A stretch of 36,116 nucleotides of DNA from NCBI GenBank assembly GCA_964368275.1, contig CAYJAQ010000009.1:1-36116 (forward strand), written 5' to 3'. The stretch comes from CAYJAQ01 sp964368275. GTDB lineage: Bacteria > Bacillota_I > Bacilli_A > ML615J-28 > CAG-313. This document shows positions 24,401 through 30,510 of the stretch, piece after piece (the first letter of the stretch is position 1; each line of letters opens with the position of its first letter). The position numbers were made by a program, and so were the translations under genes. The notes under the pieces were generated by a model. It saw only the letters and a list, made by a program, of their open reading frames with translations, was not told the DNA's origin and made no database searches.

Positions 24401-24822
24401 CCGGAAAAGTCGATTATGATTTTACGGGAATGCGAATATTGCTTGCTGAAGATAATAGATTAAATGCGGAAATTGTTGAAGAAATCTTATCAATGTATGG
24501 TTTTACTGTAGATATCGCCGTAGATGGCAAATGTGCAGTCGAACAGTTTATGGAAAAAGATATCGATTATTATGATATGATTCTAATGGATATTCAGATG
24601 CCACGAATGAATGGCTATGAAGCGACTACAACCATTAGAAATCTAGATCATCCAAGAGCTGTGTCAATACCTATTATCGCCATGTCAGCAAATGCATCAC
24701 AAAATGATATAGCCATGTCATTAGCATCGGGAATGAATAATCATATTGCTAAACCAATTGATACAAAACATATGATAACTACTATTGCTAGTTATCTTAG
24801 TAAAGAAAATAAACCAATATGA
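21448..24822 (+). CDS. Hybrid sensor histidine kinase with two extracellular solute-binding domains
   Basis: The 1124-residue protein starts at a GTG five bases after AGGAG. A signal helix (about 10-29) leads to two tandem SBP-bac-3-like domains outside the cell (about 33-300 and 310-548), a membrane helix (about 553-575), a PAS-like region (about 590-710) and a HisKA domain with His747 in MSHEIRTPLNAIIGFL. The ATPase part has NLLSNATKFT, DTGIGM and GGTGLGVAI, and a receiver domain has Asp1048 (LMDIQMPRMNGYEA). It probably senses an amino acid-like ligand. No HPt domain or separate response regulator is in the window, so the output is unclear. The BvgS-like architecture is recognisable. The next gene overlaps its stop codon. 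Confidence 0.92.
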   Translation: MNNMLAIRKTFISFFLIVTLTSMSFLTCHANADYKIVRVGYFLMDNYHDVEYDELPNGEIEVVGRSGYGYDYLQAIANYNNWKYEYVNCDWERCLELLDGVEVIDGVEHPIKEEERIDILTSASYTDERADKFTFSNFDMGTKTIILNVLDSNQKYIMNDYEHFPGMTVGVIKENSRNDLFIEYVNEMNICPIVYDDDVDAYLKNHNLTKEDIITLRTYLSSNELERDLEKGVVDAVLSSNLRLHEGERTIAEFQPEPYYIITSNKRTDNLINAINLSLQKLAVDSPTFKINLYEKYYGNRKNSNVVLSVTEKEYALNKEVLNVLVPPNVEPICTNRNGKVDGILPQLILKMLEPIDIDVNLIYFENNSEYIEYKKNGEYDMIARQYDDMYLAEKNGLKLSLPYYTSTYSFLYNKDNPKAKYEIATVSNTTFTNIYINTALPSELIYYCDNYEECIEAVSSGIAKRTILNSYSAERIVAQDLTKSFYASVTFDFSKKWCVAIKQNAELELMSIVNKCINSMSSSEIDAIVQKQIEYDQPAFSFKYLIYNYPEEILIVMVSIVVLTAIIVIYISIRQKRQKESLYLNQSANFAAIVSDSYGEIYEIDLANDVYYHYVFVNDHLVKSVSNNKTSLHIANLIQNVIHEDDREEYSIKMNPDALRELVNTDRTISFECRYQTSDGNYHWYYCALRGMIVDHEHPCSVMLFKNDINDVKNKEAEKNTILKEALIIAERANKAKALFMSKMSHEIRTPLNAIIGFLEIIRNNCYNTDKVLDCLGKIEYSSQHLLAIVNDVLDISALESGNVKIKKEPMSILTLVNDISATYHDICLNKGLDFKIEIVGDISQKVKGDSVRLSQILMNLLSNATKFTPEGGEVKLKVITDGFINANLHVKFLIIDTGIGMSPAFIERLGGAFEQERVMTTKQFGGTGLGVAISKNLLAMMDGSMAIDSTPGVGSTFTIEMLFETLAEDLADSLTTNNQVPIPGKVDYDFTGMRILLAEDNRLNAEIVEEILSMYGFTVDIAVDGKCAVEQFMEKDIDYYDMILMDIQMPRMNGYEATTTIRNLDHPRAVSIPIIAMSANASQNDIAMSLASGMNNHIAKPIDTKHMITTIASYLSKENKPI

Positions 24823-25961
24823 TGCATTTTGAAACGAATATAATTTCAATAATATTAGCTAGTATGCTGCTTATTTATTTGTTGTATGTCAATAATTCCA
24901 AGCTAAAGCGTGATAGATATTTTAGAAGATTGATATTAGTAACTATTATTATTCTTGTTATTGATATTGGTGCATATATTTGTCGAATGACGTCGAGCTG
25001 TAATATTATATTATTACATGCATCTCAGATGATTTTCTTTATTTCCCAATTGTCTATTGCTATTGCCTATTTTTCCTATCTGTTTATAAACATATTTCCC
25101 AACAGAACTTCGAAAAACCGAATTACTTATGGTGTTATGATGTTACCATTTGTTTTGTTTTTCATTGCAACGCTATCGAGTCCTTGGACGAATGCTGTAT
25201 TCAGTATTACTGAAAAAGGGTTTGTCTTTGGAATACTTTGGTATATTTTGATAATCCTAATTTTCTTTTATGGCTTGATGTTTATTGCAATTACGATAAT
25301 CTATCGTGAGAATTTTCCCAATAGTAGCTTTTGGCTAGTATTACTAATTTGCCCACTTTTGATATTCGTTACTACAATTTTTCAGTTAAGACATAGTGAA
25401 TATTTATTAATTAATTCAAGCTATGTAGTTGCTCTTTACATTATTTATTTTAGTGTCCAAAGCAGAAGAATTACCTGTGATGAACTGACGGGTGTCCTAA
25501 ATACAACTATGGGTGAACGCAAAATCTATGATTTGCTTAGTTCAGAGCCCACCAATAGTAATCATGAGATTGCTATTATCAATATTGACATTGATAACTT
25601 TGAAAACATTAATGATAGTCTAGGCTATAATATTGGAAACATAATATTAATTGAAACAGCAAAAGCTTTGAAAAAAACTTTTGCACGTGATACAATTATT
25701 GCTAGATATAGTGGAGATAATTTCATTATATGTTCGAAAATAGGTTTAGAGGATGCTGAAAAGCTGCTTGAAGAAGCTAGAAATATTCTTCGCGAAAATG
25801 TAAAACTATCCCGTAAATATAGCAGCATTGAAGTTTCCTTTAGTAGTGGTATTGCCATGTATCCTAGTGATGGCATTGTTTACCTTGAATTAAGTAAGAA
25901 GTCATATGATATTCTACAAAATAAAAAACAATCAGCTTTAGGAAAAATGAGTAACAAATAA
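24819..25961 (+). CDS. Membrane protein with a degenerate GGDEF domain
   Basis: The 380-residue protein has about seven hydrophobic helices in residues 1-210, then a GGDEF-like domain. The DELTGVLN entry motif is intact. The active-site loop is SGDNF (residues 298-302) instead of GGDEF, and the nucleotide-binding stretch reads INDSLGYNIGN where active enzymes have GHxxGD. Cyclic di-GMP synthesis is therefore doubtful; it may bind nucleotide or act as a signalling partner. It starts at ATGATG overlapping the kinase stop codon and has no ribosome binding site, so translation is coupled to the kinase. That coupling suggests a common signalling pathway. Confidence 0.8.
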   Translation: MMHFETNIISIILASMLLIYLLYVNNSKLKRDRYFRRLILVTIIILVIDIGAYICRMTSSCNIILLHASQMIFFISQLSIAIAYFSYLFINIFPNRTSKNRITYGVMMLPFVLFFIATLSSPWTNAVFSITEKGFVFGILWYILIILIFFYGLMFIAITIIYRENFPNSSFWLVLLICPLLIFVTTIFQLRHSEYLLINSSYVVALYIIYFSVQSRRITCDELTGVLNTTMGERKIYDLLSSEPTNSNHEIAIINIDIDNFENINDSLGYNIGNIILIETAKALKKTFARDTIIARYSGDNFIICSKIGLEDAEKLLEEARNILRENVKLSRKYSSIEVSFSSGIAMYPSDGIVYLELSKKSYDILQNKKQSALGKMSNK

Positions 25962-25980
25962 TTGATGACGTGAGGTAAAA

Positions 25981-27006
25981 ATGAAATATAGTTTTAGAAA
26001 TGATTATGGGGATGTAGGACATCCGGAAGTATTAAAGTCTTTATTAAGCATAGTTGGTCAGCAATATGTTGGATATGGTTTTGATGAAATAACTAAGCGT
26101 TTAGAAAACATGATGCGTGAGTTAACGGGCGCTAATGTGGAAATATTTATAAATAGTGGTGGTACCCAAACTAATTTAGTGTTGATATCAAAAGCACTAA
26201 AAAGTTACGAAGCGGTAATTTCTGTAAAAAGCGGCCATATCAATGTTCATGAAACAGGTGCTGTTGAAGGAACTGGTCACAAAATTATTACTGTAGAAGG
26301 TAGTGAAGGAAAACTTCAACCAAAGGACATTGAAGAGGTTGTGAAAAACTGCACAGATTGTCATGTGGTAAAACCCCATCTTGTATATATTTCCAATTCT
26401 ACAGAGATTGGAACCGTATATACTAAGGAAGAACTATGCAAACTGTATGAAACTTGCCAAAAACAGCAATTACTATTGTATGTTGATGGAGCTCGTTTGG
26501 CAGTTGCAATGGATTCTACAGGATTAACTTGGCAAGAACTTGCAAAATATAGTGATGCTTTTTACATAGGGGGTACTAAAAATGGTTTACCATATGGTGA
26601 ATTACTAGTAATTAAAAATAAACAATTAAAAGAAGACTTTGCTTATCACTTAAAAAATCGGGGTGCAATGCTTGCTAAAACATTTGTGGTAAGCCAGATG
26701 TTTTTAACAATTTTGACAACTGGTTTATATTTACAAAATGGCAAACACGCTAACGATATGGCGAAAATATTAGCCGTTGGTCTTGACAAATTAGGTGCCA
26801 AACATAAGTATTTGCCAGTAACCAATCAAATATTTATTGAAGTAACTAACGATGAGTTAAAAGCTTTGCATGAGTTATATGACTTTGAGATTTGGGAAAC
26901 TGGCGAAAAAGTTACAGTTATTCGTCTGGTCACTTCCTGGTTGACAGATGAGGCTAAATGCGATGAATTTTTAGCTGATTTTGCTAAAATAAAAGAGCTC
27001 GTTTGA
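25981..27006 (+). CDS. Low-specificity threonine aldolase family PLP enzyme
   Basis: The 341-residue protein belongs to the beta-eliminating lyase/threonine aldolase fold. It shows SFRNDYGDVGHPEVL at the start, INSGGTQTNLVLISKAL for the cofactor phosphate region, LLLYVDGARLAVAM with the Asp that contacts the pyridine ring, and FYIGGTKNGLPYGE with the PLP-binding Lys. These enzymes split L-threonine or allo-threonine into glycine and acetaldehyde. Relatives act on other beta-hydroxy amino acids, so the substrate is approximate. GTGAGG precedes the ATG, 19 bases after the GGDEF-like gene; read-through from that operon is possible. Confidence 0.88.
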   Translation: MKYSFRNDYGDVGHPEVLKSLLSIVGQQYVGYGFDEITKRLENMMRELTGANVEIFINSGGTQTNLVLISKALKSYEAVISVKSGHINVHETGAVEGTGHKIITVEGSEGKLQPKDIEEVVKNCTDCHVVKPHLVYISNSTEIGTVYTKEELCKLYETCQKQQLLLYVDGARLAVAMDSTGLTWQELAKYSDAFYIGGTKNGLPYGELLVIKNKQLKEDFAYHLKNRGAMLAKTFVVSQMFLTILTTGLYLQNGKHANDMAKILAVGLDKLGAKHKYLPVTNQIFIEVTNDELKALHELYDFEIWETGEKVTVIRLVTSWLTDEAKCDEFLADFAKIKELV

Positions 27007-27018
27007 GCTCTTATTTTT
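26993..27018. terminator. Bidirectional terminator between convergent genes
   Basis: AAGAGCTC (26993-27000) pairs with GAGCTCTT (27005-27012), with a 4-base loop that begins the aldolase stop codon. ATTTTT follows on the plus strand and TTTTATTTT on the minus strand. Confidence 0.85.
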
Positions 27019-27025
27019 ATGCAAT

Positions 27026-27718
27026 TTATGATAATTTCGCCTTTAAGTCGCTTGTCGTAAGACACATGATTACTTGTGATGGAAGATAGAAAAGCCAAGC
27101 TAGATCAAATGGCAGCGCTAATAGTTTTGCAATAAGACCAGTTTCACTAATGACTAAGTAACCTTCAGCGTTACCTAACATAACCATAATGTCACATAGA
27201 ATAAACAGTGAAAAAGCAATTGGCATTAACAAATTGGTGCGCCTTTTTACCCATGCAAAAATGCAATTGATGATAATATTTACGCCATAACTGACTGAGA
27301 GGAACACTAATAGGTCATAACTATCTTTGATGACAGTATAGGCAATAATCTGAGCCATGACATTAGCAAAGATGTAGACGCTTAAGTAACTTTTTCTTTT
27401 TATCTCATGTTTATAAGTTTGATAAAAACGCAGGGCATAAGCAATTTGTACAAAGTTGAAAAAGATCATTCCGAGTGTACGCCAGTTTCCAATTGCTATT
27501 AGGCAAGTATCAGAGAGAAGTGTTAAGAATAATGCAACTACAAGTATTAGATGGTCATTAGAGCGATTAATGTAATATAAGGCATATAAAAAGCAAATAA
27601 CGATAGCACTATAACTGAACCACCGCGTTGAAATATATTTTGCAAAGCAAGTTAAAAGAATAAAAATAATAACTTCAAATGCTATAAATGATATTGTAAT
27701 AATTTTATCTTTCTTCAT
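27026..27718 (-). CDS. YhhN/TMEM86-like membrane protein (putative lysoplasmalogenase family)
   Basis: The 230-residue protein has about eight predicted helices. FLTLLSDTCLIAI, PIAFSLFILCDIMVML and DLAWLFYLPSQVIM resemble the YhhN family, whose animal members (TMEM86) hydrolyse the vinyl ether of lysoplasmalogens. The pair of Asp residues in the membrane (SDT and CDI) fits that family. Plasmalogens occur in anaerobes, so the activity is plausible, but the match is by eye and moderate. The ATG at 27718 follows GGTG; two GTG codons upstream (27727-27730) are alternatives. Confidence 0.55.
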   Translation of the reverse strand: MKKDKIITISFIAFEVIIFILLTCFAKYISTRWFSYSAIVICFLYALYYINRSNDHLILVVALFLTLLSDTCLIAIGNWRTLGMIFFNFVQIAYALRFYQTYKHEIKRKSYLSVYIFANVMAQIIAYTVIKDSYDLLVFLSVSYGVNIIINCIFAWVKRRTNLLMPIAFSLFILCDIMVMLGNAEGYLVISETGLIAKLLALPFDLAWLFYLPSQVIMCLTTSDLKAKLS

Positions 27719-27737
27719 TTTATTCACCACACCTATT

Positions 27738-27767
27738 ATACACTATTTTTAAACAAATAGCAAAGGT
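27738..27767 (-). promoter_or_regulatory. Promoter of the YhhN-like gene
   Basis: On the minus strand, TTGCTA, a 17-base spacer and TATAAT lie just upstream. The leader before the ATG is only about 10 bases. Confidence 0.7.
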
Positions 27768-27808
27768 AAGTATCACAATATCGGTTTGGCAATTGCTAGG
27801 TGTTAGTC

Positions 27809-27837
27809 TTTACTTTTGGGGAAAAATGTGCTATAAT
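27809..27837 (+). promoter_or_regulatory. Promoter of the 5'-nucleotidase gene
   Basis: TTTACT (27809-27814), a 17-base spacer, and TATAAT (27832-27837) with TG-C before it. The leader is about 15 bases. Confidence 0.7.
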
Positions 27838-27858
27838 TAACCAAAATAGGAGTACCAA

Positions 27859-29517
27859 ATGAAGAAGTTTTTTTATATAACCATTATATCTTTTTGCTTA
27901 TGGCTATTAGTTTCTTGCGAATTTAACATAGAAAATGGTACGAACGAGCACAGACTAGCAACACCAAAGATTGAGTTAGTCGATAATATCTTATCATGGG
28001 ATGTAATTGATAATGCAAGCCATTGTGAAATCTATATTAATGGTCAGTTAGTTGATACAGTTAAGGAAATAGGATATATCCTAACAGATCGCCATATTGG
28101 TGCGTACAAGGTCAAAATACGAGCAATTAATAAAAATGCTCTTGTTGATTCAAGTTTCTTTAGCAATGAAGTAATATACGATCCTGGTTTTTCTCAAAAG
28201 CCAAAGGATTTCTCAATTAATGTGCTTCAGACTAATGATAACCATGGAATGTTTTATAGTGAAGACGGATTCATTGGCATGACTGAGTTTGTTTCGATAT
28301 TTAATGACAATAATATAAGAATAGCAAATGGAGATATTCTTCAAGGATCATATGAGTCGTATGCCACCTATGGTCAGGTGATGATTGATGCTTTAAATAT
28401 TCTTTCTTTTGATTGTTTTGTTATTGGTAATCATGAGTTTGACTGGGGCATTGAGAAGGTTGCTCGCTTTGCTGATGGAGATGTAACAAATGGTGAAGCA
28501 AATTTCCCTTTTTTAGCAGCGAATATTATTGATAAAAGAACTAATCAAATGCTGGATTGGACTGAACCATATACAATTGTAGAATATCAAGGCTATAAAG
28601 TTGGTATCATTGGCGTAATTGGTGAAACGTTAGAATCATCAATTTCGGCTGATAAAGTTGCTAATTATGAGTTTCTAGATACTTTACCAATAGTTAAAAA
28701 ATATAGTTTAAAGTTGCGCCAAGAGGAAAACTGTGATTTGGTTTTGGTATCTACCCATAATTATTATGAACCAGCCAACGAAGAATACAGCGAACTTACT
28801 GGTGATATGCGCATTGATGGTATTATCTGTGGTCACACTCACCAACATATTTCTGAATACTTAACAAGATATGATAATTACAAAATTCCGGTTGTTCAAA
28901 GTACAGCTTATAATGGCAGTGTTGGAATAATGAAATTTAACTTCATAGATGAACAGTTAGTAAATGCTGTTATTAGCCATTTATATCCTAATAAAGATTA
29001 TCATTCTTCAGAATATACTAATAAAATTCGCGCCCTTGTTGCTGATTATAAGACTAAAATTAGTGGGGGAGATAACTATATTGGTAGCACTAGTGCTGGC
29101 CTTAATCGCAGTGAACTAGGTAAAATAACGGTAAATGCAATAAAAAAGCAATTTAATAGTGATGTAGCGGTTATCAATACTGGTTGCATTCGGACTGATT
29201 TAGGTGCAGGCGCCATCTATCAGAAGAATATGTACAAAGTTATTCCATTTGATGACTATGTCTTAAATGCTGTGGTAACGGGTGCCAATATCAAGGCGAT
29301 GTATCGCGAAAATAGTTCATACCTTTATTTTAATGATGGCTTCAATCCAAATGATTTCAATGACAATGAAGAATATATTGTTTCGGTTATTGATTATGTG
29401 GCTTATGGCGTATACTCGGCTAAGTATTTTAGTGCTGGTGCAGTAAATGTTAGTGACACGTTAGTTCGTGATGTACTAATTGCTGGGTTTGATGAACTCT
29501 ATAATATAGGAAAATAA
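27859..29517 (+). CDS. Lipoprotein 5'-nucleotidase / metallophosphatase (UshA-like)
   Basis: The 552-residue precursor has a lipobox LVSC (Cys20). Residues about 35-110 look like a fibronectin type III domain (ATPKIELVDNILSWD, YKVKIRAINKN). Then comes a two-metal phosphatase with LQTNDNHG, IANGDILQGS, VIGNHEFDWG and DGIICGHTHQ, followed by the 5'-nucleotidase C-terminal domain (about 400-550; RSELGKITVNAIKKQF, VINTGCIRTDL, YKVIPFDDYV). Enzymes of this kind, held on the outer face of the membrane, turn nucleotides into nucleosides plus phosphate. The nucleoside importer in this window would be a natural partner. Other substrates (UDP-sugars, cyclic nucleotides) are possible. Confidence 0.88.
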   Translation: MKKFFYITIISFCLWLLVSCEFNIENGTNEHRLATPKIELVDNILSWDVIDNASHCEIYINGQLVDTVKEIGYILTDRHIGAYKVKIRAINKNALVDSSFFSNEVIYDPGFSQKPKDFSINVLQTNDNHGMFYSEDGFIGMTEFVSIFNDNNIRIANGDILQGSYESYATYGQVMIDALNILSFDCFVIGNHEFDWGIEKVARFADGDVTNGEANFPFLAANIIDKRTNQMLDWTEPYTIVEYQGYKVGIIGVIGETLESSISADKVANYEFLDTLPIVKKYSLKLRQEENCDLVLVSTHNYYEPANEEYSELTGDMRIDGIICGHTHQHISEYLTRYDNYKIPVVQSTAYNGSVGIMKFNFIDEQLVNAVISHLYPNKDYHSSEYTNKIRALVADYKTKISGGDNYIGSTSAGLNRSELGKITVNAIKKQFNSDVAVINTGCIRTDLGAGAIYQKNMYKVIPFDDYVLNAVVTGANIKAMYRENSSYLYFNDGFNPNDFNDNEEYIVSVIDYVAYGVYSAKYFSAGAVNVSDTLVRDVLIAGFDELYNIGK

Positions 29518-29535
29518 TAATTTCGATTGCAAATA

Positions 29536-29561
29536 AAAAACCACTATTGTTAGTGGTTTTT
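29536..29561. terminator. Bidirectional terminator between convergent genes
   Basis: AAAAACCACTA (29536-29546) pairs with TAGTGGTTTTT (29551-29561) around a 4-base loop. The stop codon of the HAD gene (minus strand, 29550-29552) begins in the loop. Confidence 0.9.
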
Positions 29562-30365
29562 AGTTTCAAAAAATGATTTTAAAAATTTTAAGACCCCATG
29601 ATCATCAAAACTTGTAGTTATGATATCGGCGTGTTCTAGTAACATCGGGTGGGAATTAGCCATGGCGACGGCGGTACCAGCTAATGCCAACATTTCAATA
29701 TCATTATGACCATCACCAATGGCAATTGTGTGCTTACGGTCAATGTGATAATAGTTCATCGCTTCTTGTAAGCCAGCCCCTTTGTTAACATTCTTGTTGT
29801 AAATTTCAACAATGTGGTAAATCCCGGCACTCCAATAACGGGAAAGCAGATCGGTAGAAAAGTTGTCCTCAACATACTTTTGAATACGTTCAATCGAACT
29901 ATTCTTGACAAACATTAAGCAACCATTTGGGTTATCTGGTAAGGTTTCTTGGAGAGGTCCTTCATAAAGAACACCACCATCGGTATGGAGAAAATCGTGA
30001 ATTTCCGCGTTATAATCAAGAACATAGATATCATCATGAATTTCACCAAAAACATTAATTAGGTCATCACCAGCATAATCAAAAATAGCAGCTAATTGAT
30101 GCCGATCAACCCTCAAATCAGTTTGAGGATAAGCATCATCTGTTGGGTTAGTAATAAGAGCACCATTATAATTTACAATTGGAGTATCTAAACCTAATGC
30201 TTCGTAGACAAAATAACTAGAGCGTAATGGCCGACCGGTTGCAATCATGATAATATGACCAGCTGCTTTCAGCTTGCGTAAGTATTCAACGGCTGCTTCG
30301 TCATAGTGACTAAAGTCTAACATTAGTGTTCCGTCTAAATCAATAATAATTAAGTACTTTTCCAT
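29550..30365 (-). CDS. Cof-type HAD family sugar or nucleotide phosphatase
   Basis: The 271-residue cytosolic protein has the HAD motifs: I, IIDLDGTLML (nucleophile Asp); II, IATGRPLRSS; III/IV, KGAGLQEAM followed by AIGDGHNDIEMLALAGTAVA. The large cap between motifs II and III makes it class IIB, the Cof group, which removes phosphate from sugar phosphates, flavin or pyridoxal phosphates. The true substrate is unknown. The start is the ATG at 30365, 6 bases after TGAGG; the ATG at 30377 overlaps that site. It has its own extended -10 promoter. Confidence 0.9.
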   Translation of the reverse strand: MEKYLIIIDLDGTLMLDFSHYDEAAVEYLRKLKAAGHIIMIATGRPLRSSYFVYEALGLDTPIVNYNGALITNPTDDAYPQTDLRVDRHQLAAIFDYAGDDLINVFGEIHDDIYVLDYNAEIHDFLHTDGGVLYEGPLQETLPDNPNGCLMFVKNSSIERIQKYVEDNFSTDLLSRYWSAGIYHIVEIYNKNVNKGAGLQEAMNYYHIDRKHTIAIGDGHNDIEMLALAGTAVAMANSHPMLLEHADIITTSFDDHGVLKFLKSFFETKNH

Positions 30366-30384
30366 AGTAAACCTCATTTTGCCT

Positions 30385-30393
30385 ATTATAACA
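30385..30393 (-). promoter_or_regulatory. Extended -10 promoter of the HAD gene
   Basis: On the minus strand TG-T-TATAAT, with the hexamer at 30385-30390. No good -35 is visible. Confidence 0.6.
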
Positions 30394-30432
30394 TAAAATG
30401 GCGAAAAATGGGGTAATTTTTATAAAAACATT

Positions 30433-30462
30433 CAAATGAAAAGATAAATCATTTTTCATTTG
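30433..30462. repeat. Perfect inverted repeat overlapping the sftA -35 region
   Basis: CAAATGAAAA (30433-30442) and TTTTCATTTG (30453-30462) are separated by 10 bases. The right arm overlaps the TTGCAA -35 of the sftA promoter, as expected for an operator. The AT-rich loop and lack of a T-tail make a terminator unlikely. Confidence 0.6.
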
Positions 30463-30488
30463 CAAAATCTTCAATTATGTAGTACAAT
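30460..30488 (+). promoter_or_regulatory. Promoter of the sftA-lepB-rbgA-rnhB operon
   Basis: TTGCAA (30460-30465), a 17-base spacer, and TACAAT (30483-30488). Confidence 0.7.
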
Positions 30489-30510
30489 ATTAAAGAAGAG
30501 GTACAAAGAT

